Source of the DNA: Christiangramia portivictoriae DSM 23547
Lineage (GTDB): Bacteria > Bacteroidota > Bacteroidia > Flavobacteriales > Flavobacteriaceae
Assembly: GCF_000423045.1 (NCBI RefSeq)
Contig: NZ_AUHF01000008.1
Span: 186,001-250,000, forward strand
Length of the DNA stretch: 64,000 bases
Direction of reading: 5' to 3'
The position numbers and the translations under genes are program-made. Positions 16,682 through 24,832 of this stretch are shown piece by piece. The stretch's first letter is position 1; each line of letters opens with the position of its first letter. The notes under the pieces are model-generated. The model did not search any database and was not told the DNA's origin. It saw nothing but the letters and a program-made list of their open reading frames with translations.

Positions 16682-16813
16682 ATGGGAATTAAGCCAGGTC
16701 CAAAAAGGACTGCTAAATCAACCGGTAAACCGGACAGGCGTCAACGTGATAATAAAAAGACCCCGGGTAATACATCTTCTCTTAAACCGCATAAACATAG
16801 AAAAGGAGATTAA
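16682..16813 (+). CDS. Very basic 43-aa peptide, unknown function
   Basis: ATG 16682 to TAA 16811-16813. The peptide begins MGIKPGPKRTAKSTGKPDRR and is dominated by Lys, Arg, Pro, Gly and Ser, with a His/Lys-rich end (KPHKHRKGD). It should be disordered and nucleic-acid-binding if made. The start MG(I/R)(K/P) with early Pro and Lys faintly resembles the 72-aa protein at 1330. Too short to assign; coding status is uncertain but the composition is unlike the surrounding noncoding sequence. Confidence 0.4.
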   Translation: MGIKPGPKRTAKSTGKPDRRQRDNKKTPGNTSSLKPHKHRKGD

Positions 16814-17040
16814 ATATTGTTAAAAAAAAAGTATATCTGTATTCTATTTGTACAATGGAACTTTCGTTTTTCAGGGTCGCTATTTCAATCAGCAATCATA
16901 AAAAAGAAAAGAATAAGTTCTGATTTTTTATACCAAAACTCAAATAAACCTTATTGATAGAATTACTTTTTTGACTGTTTTAATACTCTTGACATGTTTC
17001 TTTCCAAAGGAATAACTTCCTTTAAAATACTTATTAGATA

Positions 17041-18111
17041 ATGGATACTGGAAATCAAAAAAAAAAGAATTTTAAAATATTATCTATTGATGGTGGAGGA
17101 ATTAAAGGCCTGTACTCTGCAACCATTCTACGAGAATTTGAATCTAAATTTAATTGTCATATATCGGATCATTTTGATATGATTTGTGGTACATCTACTG
17201 GTGGACTAATTGCTTTAGGGCTCTCCTTAAAAATTCCAGCAAGAGATTTAGTTGAATTTTATAAGAAAGAAGGACCAAAAATTTTTCCTGAATCAAAAAA
17301 TTATAATTTTTTCGGAAAAAAAGTATCTCGTCGTTTTCTAAGTCAAATTATTGGTACAGGAAAATATTCTGACAAACCCCTGCGAAAGGCTCTCGAAAAC
17401 ATTTTTGGAGAACATACTATAGGAGATTCACATAATCTTCTATGCATACCTACTTATACTGTTACGGAAGCTAGGCCTTTTGTCTTTAAATATGACCATC
17501 CCGAAGGAGATTTAGATCGGGATAATGAATGTAAGATGGTAGACGTAGCATTGGCTACTTCTGCCGCACCAACATACTTCCCAATGGTCGATATCCCTCT
17601 GTACAACAATAAACAATTTGTAGACGGGGGAGTTTGGTCAAACAACCCAACTTTAACAGGTTTATTAGAGGCTCTGGATTATTTTGTAGGAGAAGGATTT
17701 GATAAAAAAAATTTACCTAAAAAATATGATTCTGTAAAAATACTATCACTAAGTAGTTTAACCTTAACAGATGGAAAACCTACTCGGATGAAACGAGAAA
17801 GATCATTTTATCATTGGGGAAATGACCTATTTGAGACTTCACTCACTGGACAAAGTTTTTTTACTGATTTCTTCATGTCGAAACTTCAGAAATTACCCGA
17901 TTTAAATATTGAGTATAACAGAATTCCTAGTTTTAAAGTTAGCAGTCAACAAGAAAGCCTGGTACAATTAGATGTAGCCACTCCTGATGCGCTTGATCTC
18001 ATGGAAGGAAAAGGAAAGGATCAAGCTGACATATATAAGAAAACAGAAGAAATAAAAGCCTATTTCGAAACAGAAAAATCATACAAAACAAAAGTAGATG
18101 GCCAATTGTAA
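17041..18111 (+). CDS. capV: CBASS effector: patatin-like phospholipase (CapV type)
   Basis: 356 aa patatin domain. The oxyanion motif DGGGIKG (17-23), nucleophile S52 in GTSTGG (50-55) and catalytic D195 in VDGGVWSNN are all present, so the Ser-Asp dyad is intact. CapV-type enzymes are switched on by the cyclic nucleotide made by the partner CD-NTase and degrade membrane phospholipids, killing the infected cell. The length fits CapV (about 350-360 aa). It is the first gene of a four-gene operon and overlaps the CD-NTase start by 14 nt. Alternative: a patatin of other function, unlikely given the neighbours. Confidence 0.93.
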   Translation: MDTGNQKKKNFKILSIDGGGIKGLYSATILREFESKFNCHISDHFDMICGTSTGGLIALGLSLKIPARDLVEFYKKEGPKIFPESKNYNFFGKKVSRRFLSQIIGTGKYSDKPLRKALENIFGEHTIGDSHNLLCIPTYTVTEARPFVFKYDHPEGDLDRDNECKMVDVALATSAAPTYFPMVDIPLYNNKQFVDGGVWSNNPTLTGLLEALDYFVGEGFDKKNLPKKYDSVKILSLSSLTLTDGKPTRMKRERSFYHWGNDLFETSLTGQSFFTDFFMSKLQKLPDLNIEYNRIPSFKVSSQQESLVQLDVATPDALDLMEGKGKDQADIYKKTEEIKAYFETEKSYKTKVDGQL

Positions 18112-19177
18112 TAATTTATTTATTGAATTCAACAAAGAAATCCGACTCACCGATAAAAGAAGAAAGAAATTACGAAAACGTCGAAATGACCTGAGGAAAC
18201 GTATTCAATCGGGTTATAATATCATCAAATCTTCTGGAGAAACCAGGCATGATATTACCTTTCAAAGTCAGGGTTCTTATGTTATGGATACAATTATTAA
18301 TCCAGAAAATAAGGATTGTGAATATGACTTAGATGATGGACTATACTTTTTCGGACAATTATCAAAACATCAAAGACCTAAAGCTCAGACCTTTCATAAT
18401 TGGGTAATCCGTGCAATCGAACAAGGAAAGTCCGATCGTAACTATGAAGAAATTAAAGATAAACCTCCTTGCGTTCGTGTACATTTCCGTAGTCCCGGAA
18501 ATGACTTTAACTATCATGTTGATATTCCAATATATTACGCTCGGGAGATTCATAGACCGGAATTAGCACATCTAAATGAAGAGTGGCCGGAAAGTAATCC
18601 TGTAGCATTTATAATCTGGTTCGAAGAAAAAACTGAATCAGGATTTAAACAGGAATTTATTCTTGAGAGAGAAAAATTCTATGGTGAGTATAAAGATTGG
18701 TTGAATGATATTCGTAAAAAAGATCACCAATTGCGTCGTATTGTACGTTATCTTAAAGCTTGGGGAGATCATATTGATAATGATATGCCTCCCGGAATTG
18801 CTATGACTATTTTAGCAGGCAGAAATTACTGCCCTGCAGATCGAGATGATGAATCAATGACACTCACCCTTGAAGAAATCGCAAGGTTTCTTGAAAATAA
18901 TGGGTTTCAGTGTCCAAGACCAACATCTCCGGTAGGTGAAGACCTTTTCGCCTCTTATAATCAAGAACAGAAAAACTTTTTTAAGGAACGACTTGATGCC
19001 TTTATAGAAAGCGCCAAAGAAGCAATGGCAGCTGAAAACCAAAAGGAAGCTTGTCGAAAGTGGAAAGAACACCTAGGAAAACGCTTCCCTTGCCAGCTGG
19101 CAAAAGATAAGATGGAAGGCTCAGATACCCAATCCAATCCGGTAATTATTAACAGTTCAAGAGATAAAAGTGCATGA
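18098..19177 (+). CDS. CBASS CD-NTase (cGAS/DncV-like cyclic nucleotide synthase)
   Basis: 359 aa. The nucleotidyltransferase active site is complete: GS at 59-60 (QGSYVMDT), D77-L-D79 (EYDLDDG) and third carboxylate D142 (YHVDIPIYY). The later helix RRIVRYLKAWGDH matches the DncV/cGAS-like helical region, and the overall pattern resembles DncV. It should make a cyclic di- or trinucleotide that activates the patatin; the exact product cannot be read. The protein ends in ...SSRDKSA. A C-terminal Ala or Gly is what Cap2 attaches to targets in type II CBASS. Overlaps: 14 nt with capV and the 4-nt ATGA with cap2. Confidence 0.93.
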   Translation: MANCNNLFIEFNKEIRLTDKRRKKLRKRRNDLRKRIQSGYNIIKSSGETRHDITFQSQGSYVMDTIINPENKDCEYDLDDGLYFFGQLSKHQRPKAQTFHNWVIRAIEQGKSDRNYEEIKDKPPCVRVHFRSPGNDFNYHVDIPIYYAREIHRPELAHLNEEWPESNPVAFIIWFEEKTESGFKQEFILEREKFYGEYKDWLNDIRKKDHQLRRIVRYLKAWGDHIDNDMPPGIAMTILAGRNYCPADRDDESMTLTLEEIARFLENNGFQCPRPTSPVGEDLFASYNQEQKNFFKERLDAFIESAKEAMAAENQKEACRKWKEHLGKRFPCQLAKDKMEGSDTQSNPVIINSSRDKSA

Positions 19178-20904
19178 ACAACTACCAGGAAGCCATAGAT
19201 GCTCTAAAAACAGCACTTAGAGGAATCAGATATCGAGTCCTGGAATCATATCATAAAAACAAATTTGATTTTGAACAGGATCTGGAATTATGGGAGGTAG
19301 CTTCCAAAATAATTTTTCCAGATGGTTCTATGAAGCCCGTTAAATTATGGGTGCAGTTTCCCAGTGAATATCCAGTAGTATTTCCAAGAGTCTTTGTTTC
19401 CAAGGTAGATTATCCAAAATTTGAATTTGGGCCTCACGTTGAATCTGATGGCAAAATATGTCTTTTTTCAAATCAGGCGCAACCAATTATGACTGAAACT
19501 GTTCGAGTGCTTAAAGAAGCCCTGAACAGGGCTCATACTATTTTGGAAGAAGCCCTCGAAGAAATTCCAACGTCAGCTTACGAGGAGGAATTTGAATCTT
19601 ATTGGTCTCAGACCTACGGAAAAAAAGATCAGGTAGAATATAAATATCTTATTATAGCGGAAAAACCTTTAGGTAAATTTACTCAAGTTCTTTTGCTGGA
19701 TAAAAACCCAATTAGCCTTAAGAAAGTTATTTATCAGGATGAGGCCCTGATAAAGCCTTTTAAGGAAATGCTTCAACGTCAGAATATCAAATATAATCAG
19801 TATCCCGTTTTTGTATTTGGGGAGCTACCTTTCTTCAGGAAGCCGCCTTTCCACTTAACAAATATTCAACTAAAGAAGAATCTAGAAAATTTTGATTCAG
19901 CGCTTTATAAAAATTTTATCAATTTTTATAATCAAAATCCAGACTCTCGATTTTTTATTTTTCAAAAGGTGATAAATGAAACTACACGTTACTTCGGCTG
20001 GCGTCATCAGCCTTTGCGAAAGGTTACGGGTTTCCAGGCAAAAACTGTAAATGAAAAATTTGAGTTTCTCCTTAAAGTGAAACCTACTCAGCACATTATA
20101 AGAATTTATCCACAAGTCTATTCTATCTCCCGATTAATGGACCGATCTGTTGGTCTCCCCATGACCGAGGCTCCATCTTATACTATTGCCGGACTGGGAA
20201 GTATAGGCTCACATTTAATTCATTTTTTGGATGGTCCTGGAATCCTATTTCATTTGATTGATACGGATTATTTAAGCCTAGAAAATACTGGTCGCCATCT
20301 ATTAGGTTTTCAATACATTAATTGGAAAAAGACAGAAGCTTTAAAGGATTATCTCACCCTGCGACACCCCCTGCGATCTATAAAAGTAAAAACAGAATCC
20401 GTATTGGAAGTTTTAGAGAAGGATTCGAATTTTATCCAAAGAACTAATGCACTCTTTGTTTGTATTGGAGAATATAATAAGGAACAAACAATAGCCAAGG
20501 CACTTCAGTACAAAATTTTTTCAAGACCTACATTTCTCCTATGGGTTGAACCGTATGGCATTGCAGGCCATTGTATTTTTCTCCATCCAGAGAATCCCGA
20601 TTATCAACGATATCACAATAATGGTAACTTCATTCATAGTTTAATTGAGGACTTGTCCCACGAGGCACTAGCCAAACAGGAAGCAGGATGTCAAAGTATT
20701 TATACCCCATATGCACCTAATTCGGTTCAATTCTTTTTAGGGGCTCTTGTACCACATATCACGAAAATTTTAAAAAATCCCGATGCTTATAAAACTCATG
20801 TTTTTTCTTGGATTGGAAATCTGGAAATCGCAAAAGAATTAGAAATTACTCTAAAAGCTGAAACAGCGAATTATTATTTTGGAGAAAAGAGAATTATTGA
20901 ATGA
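19174..20904 (+). CDS. cap2: Cap2: E2-E1 fusion ubiquitin-transfer-like enzyme of type II CBASS
   Basis: 576 aa. The N-terminal E2-like domain (about 1-145) has catalytic C96 in DGKICLFS. A linker follows, then a ThiF/E1 adenylation domain with the nucleotide loop GLGSIGS (340-346), D363/D365 in LIDTDYL and the E1 catalytic C506 in QEAGCQSIYTPY. Known Cap2 enzymes adenylate the CD-NTase C-terminus and conjugate it to cellular targets, priming cGAMP-type signalling. All active-site residues are present. It is coupled by ATGA overlaps to the CD-NTase gene upstream and cap3 downstream. Confidence 0.93.
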   Translation: MNNYQEAIDALKTALRGIRYRVLESYHKNKFDFEQDLELWEVASKIIFPDGSMKPVKLWVQFPSEYPVVFPRVFVSKVDYPKFEFGPHVESDGKICLFSNQAQPIMTETVRVLKEALNRAHTILEEALEEIPTSAYEEEFESYWSQTYGKKDQVEYKYLIIAEKPLGKFTQVLLLDKNPISLKKVIYQDEALIKPFKEMLQRQNIKYNQYPVFVFGELPFFRKPPFHLTNIQLKKNLENFDSALYKNFINFYNQNPDSRFFIFQKVINETTRYFGWRHQPLRKVTGFQAKTVNEKFEFLLKVKPTQHIIRIYPQVYSISRLMDRSVGLPMTEAPSYTIAGLGSIGSHLIHFLDGPGILFHLIDTDYLSLENTGRHLLGFQYINWKKTEALKDYLTLRHPLRSIKVKTESVLEVLEKDSNFIQRTNALFVCIGEYNKEQTIAKALQYKIFSRPTFLLWVEPYGIAGHCIFLHPENPDYQRYHNNGNFIHSLIEDLSHEALAKQEAGCQSIYTPYAPNSVQFFLGALVPHITKILKNPDAYKTHVFSWIGNLEIAKELEITLKAETANYYFGEKRIIE

Positions 20905-21389
20905 CAAAGCAAGTAAAGCTTGGTCCCTATACTCTTATTTTGAATAGAGAGACCTTGGAAATTTTTAAGAAATACCGCCAGCTCAAAAAAAGAGATAAAG
21001 AGGCAGGAGGAATTTTAATGGGTCAGGTAAGAGACCAGCATATTTATATAAATCGAGCCTCGCTCCCCTCTTCTTTCGATAAAGCTACACGGCACTCATT
21101 TCAGCGAAATAAAAAAATAGCCCAGCTATTAATAAATTATGAGTTCTGGAATAGTGGAAAAACTATCACATACCTAGGAGAATGGCATACTCATCCGGAA
21201 CCAAAACCTGCACCTTCTCCTACAGATATTAAAATGATCTCTAGTCAGTTAAAAGAAAATGATTTGCAATACCCATATGTAATTCAGTGTATTATCGGTG
21301 TTGAACAAGTTTATCTCAAATTATTATCACCAGAAAACCAATACGAAAAAAATGTAAATTTTAATGATACTCCAAATTGTAATGATTAA
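20901..21389 (+). CDS. cap3: Cap3: JAB/JAMM isopeptidase of type II CBASS
   Basis: 162 aa. The JAMM metal-binding motif is complete: E34 (KEAGGILMG), H96-T-H98 (GEWHTHPE), S106 and D109 (APSPTD). Known Cap3 proteins cut the bond made by Cap2 between CD-NTase and its target, limiting or recycling the response. It is the last gene of the operon, coupled to cap2 by an ATGA overlap. The 84-base gap to the next gene marks the operon end, though no strong terminator is visible. Confidence 0.92.
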   Translation: MTKQVKLGPYTLILNRETLEIFKKYRQLKKRDKEAGGILMGQVRDQHIYINRASLPSSFDKATRHSFQRNKKIAQLLINYEFWNSGKTITYLGEWHTHPEPKPAPSPTDIKMISSQLKENDLQYPYVIQCIIGVEQVYLKLLSPENQYEKNVNFNDTPNCND

Positions 21390-21473
21390 GATCTATCAAC
21401 AATCAAAAATCAATTCATAGGAGAAGATAGAATTTAGTTAGATTGCTACCATAAAAAAGCCTTAAATCGTTGT

Positions 21474-22388
21474 ATGAAAGAACAAATTGATAAATTTTTA
21501 AAGTACGCATTAACCTTAGATGGTGACGAAAAGGGGGAAGCCCAAGTTTATTGTGATAGGTTTTTTCAAGCATTTGGTCATGACGGTTATAAGGAAGCAG
21601 GAGCTACTTTAGAATTTCGTGTGAAATCTAAAAACACCACAAATTTTGCAGATTTGCTTTGGAAAAACAAGGTGTTGATTGAAATGAAAAAAAAGGGTGC
21701 TCACTTACCAAGTCATAGAACTCAAATATTTGATTATTGGTGGAAGCTTAGACCTGATCAACCAAAGTATTCAATTCTCTGTAATTTCAAGGAGTTCATT
21801 ATATACGACTTTTCTTTACAAGATGAACCCCTTGATCGCATTAAGCTTGAAGAACTTCCAGACCGTTATACAGCATTTAATTTTATGCTGCCAAAACCAG
21901 CTACACCAATATTTGAGAATAACCTTGAAGAAGCAACTCGGGAAACTGCTGACCTGGTAGCTAAAGTTTTTAATTCCTTATTAGAAAGAGGAGAAGATAG
22001 AAATTGTGCTCAACGTTTTATTTTACAATCCATTTTCACAATGTTTGCTGAGGATTATCAGCTTTTACCTAAAGATATATTTACTCAAATTCTCCTTGAT
22101 TGCAAGAGTGGAAAAGGTAATTCTTATGATCTAATTTACTCATTATTTCAGCAGATGAATACTAAAGAACAGGCACGAGGTGGACGGTTCCGGGATGTGA
22201 AATATTTTAACGGAGGTCTGTTTGCCAATCCTGAATCAATGGAACTGACGGATGAAGAATTAGCTATGCTTTTTTCAGCCGCTTCTCAAAAGTGGAACAA
22301 AGTAAATCCAGCGATTTTTGGAACTATTTTTCAAAGTAGCATGGGCGAAAAGGCGCGCCATGCATTTTGGAGCACATTTTACAACTGA
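21474..22388 (+). CDS. MmeI-like type IIL restriction-modification enzyme, N-terminal part (frameshifted)
   Basis: 304 aa before a premature stop. The N-terminal nuclease core is D60 (TTNFADLLW), then E70-M-K72 (VLIEMKKKG), a PD-(D/E)XK site. A helical spacer follows, up to NPAIFGTIFQSSM, the usual lead-in to the methyltransferase domain. At 22365-22368 the run GCATTTTGG has one T too many: removing it joins RHAF to GAHFTTELDILK of the next frame, giving one protein of about 952 aa (21474-24333), a size typical of MmeI-like enzymes (MmeI is 919 aa). Without correction only a nuclease/spacer fragment is made. It may be a sequencing error, a real inactivation or a phase-variable run. Confidence 0.85.
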   Translation: MKEQIDKFLKYALTLDGDEKGEAQVYCDRFFQAFGHDGYKEAGATLEFRVKSKNTTNFADLLWKNKVLIEMKKKGAHLPSHRTQIFDYWWKLRPDQPKYSILCNFKEFIIYDFSLQDEPLDRIKLEELPDRYTAFNFMLPKPATPIFENNLEEATRETADLVAKVFNSLLERGEDRNCAQRFILQSIFTMFAEDYQLLPKDIFTQILLDCKSGKGNSYDLIYSLFQQMNTKEQARGGRFRDVKYFNGGLFANPESMELTDEELAMLFSAASQKWNKVNPAIFGTIFQSSMGEKARHAFWSTFYN

Positions 22389-24333
22389 ACTAGATATTCT
22401 CAAAATAGTTCACCCTACTATTATTCAACCATGGCGCGAAAAGATAGCGAAAGCTAAAACACTAAAAGATATGAAGCAACTCCGTAGAGAGTTAGCTGAA
22501 TTTAAGGTTCTTGATCCCGCATGTGGTAGTGGAAATTTTCTATACGTTGCTTTTCGTGAATTGAAACGGATCGAAATGGAATTGCTCAATAGAATACATA
22601 AAGATTTTCCGAAAAGTGCAGCTGAAATCGGTACGCAGTCAATTGTTAGAATCAAACAGTTTCATGGTTTAGATTATAACAGGTTTGCTGTTGAATTAGC
22701 AAAAGTAACTCTAATGCTCGCTAAAGAAATAGCTATTAGAGAAACGAAAGATTGGGTGGACACAATGCAATTTGGGCTTGGATTTCAAATGGAGGAAACC
22801 TTGCCATTAGATAATATGGACGAAAATATAATATTTGCAGATGCACTGTTCATAGATTGGATAGATGCTAATGTAATAATTGGAAATCCGCCATTTCAAT
22901 CCAATAAAAATATGCAGGATGAGTATGGAGGAGAATATGTAAACAAATTGCGTAGTGCTTATCAGGATATCCCCGGTCGTGCTGATTATTGTGTTTACTG
23001 GTTTTACAAAGCACATCATGTACTGAAAGATGGTGGATTTGCGGGATTGATAGGTACGAATACCATAAGACAAAACTATAGTAGGGAAGGTGGATTAGAT
23101 TATATATGTAAGAACAATGGAGTAATCTTTAATGCTGTTTCTTCCCAGCCCTGGTCAGGTGATGCAGTAGTTTTTGTTTCTATTGCCAACTGGACTAAGG
23201 GACATTTTAACGGTAAGAAAAAACTTTACATCGAGGATAAATATGGCGAACAAATTGAACATGAGGTTTCAGAAATAAATAGTAGCCTCTCATTGAATGC
23301 TGACGTATCCGGAGCAAAGATTTTGGAGATTAACCGAAAACCAAAAAAGGTTTTTCAAGGACAAACCCATGGTCATGCAGGGTTTCTATTGGCAACTGAG
23401 GAGGCTAAAGAAATTTTAAAACAATCTGAAAATAATAATTCTGTTTTGAAACCTATTTTAATTGGAAGAGAACTTGTTTCTTCTAAAGGTAGTCAACCAA
23501 AACGATTTGTTATTGATTTTACAGGAATTGATATAATGGAGGCCGCTAGTTATACTGGACCTTTTAATAGAATCCAACAAACGGTTTTACCTGATAGAGA
23601 AAAAAAGGCAAATGACCAGGAAGAAAATAATAAGAAATTACTTGAAAAAAATCCAAAGGCTAAGGTTAATAAACATCATATCAATTTTTTGAAAAGCTGG
23701 TGGCAACTTTCTTACGGGAGAAAAGACATGAAATCCGAACTTTCTAAAATCAGTAGGTTTATAGCCTGTTCGAGAGTATCATCACGACCAATTTTTGAAT
23801 TTATTTCTTCTAAAATTAACCCTAATGATTCAATTATGGTTTTTGCATATGAAGATGATTATACATTTGGTATAATTCAATCTTCTATTCATATAGCATG
23901 GTACCATGAAAAAGGAGCTACCCTAAAAGGAGACCCTAGTTATACTCCCAACACAATTTGGGACACCTTTCCCTTTCCACAAGATCCAAAACCTAAAGAT
24001 GTTAAAAGAGTAGCTTTAGCTGGTAGAGAATTGAGAGAAAAGCGAAATGAAATAATGAATAAATATGATTACTCATTACGTGATATTTATCGACTTATTG
24101 AACAACCTGGAGCTAGCCCCCTAAAGGATTTGCATAAAAAACTGGACGATTCTGTTTTTGCTGCTTACGGATTTAGCAAACGAAAAACTTTACTTATTCA
24201 ATTACTTGAACTTAATTTTGAAGTTGCAGATAAAATTAAAAGGGGTGAACATGTGGAAAGTCCAGGTTTACCAAAATGCATTAATAACAAGAAAGAATTT
24301 ATTAGTCAGGACTGTGTAAAAATATTGGATTAA
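22318..24333 (+). CDS. MmeI-like type IIL restriction-modification enzyme, methyltransferase and specificity part (frameshifted)
   Basis: The frame opens at a TTG at 22318, with an internal ATG at 22360 (MHFGAHFTTELD), and continues the broken gene. It has the SAM motif I DPACGSGNFLYVA (66-78), the adenine methyltransferase motif IV NPPF, a target-recognition region (PILIGRELVSSKGSQPKRF..., SRVSSRPIFEF, WDTFPFPQ) and a helical C-terminal domain. In MmeI-like enzymes one polypeptide cuts DNA and methylates one strand, and both activities share the recognition domain. If this part is translated alone from 22360, a methyltransferase without nuclease could remain. It sits between CBASS and umuDC. 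Confidence 0.85.
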   Translation: MELFFKVAWAKRRAMHFGAHFTTELDILKIVHPTIIQPWREKIAKAKTLKDMKQLRRELAEFKVLDPACGSGNFLYVAFRELKRIEMELLNRIHKDFPKSAAEIGTQSIVRIKQFHGLDYNRFAVELAKVTLMLAKEIAIRETKDWVDTMQFGLGFQMEETLPLDNMDENIIFADALFIDWIDANVIIGNPPFQSNKNMQDEYGGEYVNKLRSAYQDIPGRADYCVYWFYKAHHVLKDGGFAGLIGTNTIRQNYSREGGLDYICKNNGVIFNAVSSQPWSGDAVVFVSIANWTKGHFNGKKKLYIEDKYGEQIEHEVSEINSSLSLNADVSGAKILEINRKPKKVFQGQTHGHAGFLLATEEAKEILKQSENNNSVLKPILIGRELVSSKGSQPKRFVIDFTGIDIMEAASYTGPFNRIQQTVLPDREKKANDQEENNKKLLEKNPKAKVNKHHINFLKSWWQLSYGRKDMKSELSKISRFIACSRVSSRPIFEFISSKINPNDSIMVFAYEDDYTFGIIQSSIHIAWYHEKGATLKGDPSYTPNTIWDTFPFPQDPKPKDVKRVALAGRELREKRNEIMNKYDYSLRDIYRLIEQPGASPLKDLHKKLDDSVFAAYGFSKRKTLLIQLLELNFEVADKIKRGEHVESPGLPKCINNKKEFISQDCVKILD

Positions 24334-24381
24334 TAAAACCAAAAAGTGAAGAATCATCTTAAAATGGATATATTCCTATTT

Positions 24382-24411
24382 TTTGGATTAAATCCAATTT
24401 TATTACATTTG
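24382..24411 (+). promoter_or_regulatory. Promoter of umuDC with a palindromic operator candidate
   Basis: TTTG (24382-24385) and TACATTTG (24404-24411) fit the Bacteroidota -33/-7 consensus (TTTG, TAnnTTTG) with 18-nt spacing. A perfect 15-bp palindrome, TTGGATTAAATCCAA (24383-24397), overlaps the -33 box and spacer, the position of a repressor operator. The -7 box ends 4 nt before the umuD ATG, so the transcript should be leaderless or nearly so. Confidence 0.65.
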
Positions 24412-24415
24412 AAGC

Positions 24416-24832
24416 ATGAAATTATTGCTTCATTTAGCCATTCCCAGAATTTTCAGTTTTCCATTTATTGGTAGTATAACAGCCGGCTTTCCCTCACCTG
24501 CAGATGACCATCTGGATAAATCTATAGATCTCAATTCTGAAATAATTAAAGATCGAGATGTTACCTTTTTTGGAAGAGTCGAAGGTGATTCAATGATTGG
24601 TGCTGGTATAGAACACGGGGATCTTTTAGTCATAACTAAAGGGTTGGAGCCTAGGAATGGTAAAATAGCCGTATGTTTTATCGATGGGGAATTTACTGTA
24701 AAGCGCATCAAAATTGAAAAAGATGTCATCTGGTTAGTTGCTGAGAATCAGAAATACCAACCTATAAAGGTTACGGCAGAAAATGACTTCCTGATCTGGG
24801 GAATAGTTACCAACGTAATCAAGTATGTGTAA
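24416..24832 (+). CDS. umuD: UmuD-like S24 peptidase, error-prone polymerase subunit
   Basis: 138 aa. The self-cleavage site is A23-G24 in [11 protein letters not shown], and the Ser-Lys dyad is S59 ([10 protein letters not shown]) and K96 (FTVKRI). UmuD cleaves itself when RecA filaments form and then joins UmuC as DNA polymerase V for translesion synthesis. The length and start match the family. The stop and the umuC start overlap (TAATG). There is no N-terminal DNA-binding domain, so it is not LexA. Confidence 0.92.
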   Translation: MKLLLHLAIPRIFSFPFIGSITAGFPSPADDHLDKSIDLNSEIIKDRDVTFFGRVEGDSMIGAGIEHGDLLVITKGLEPRNGKIAVCFIDGEFTVKRIKIEKDVIWLVAENQKYQPIKVTAENDFLIWGIVTNVIKYV

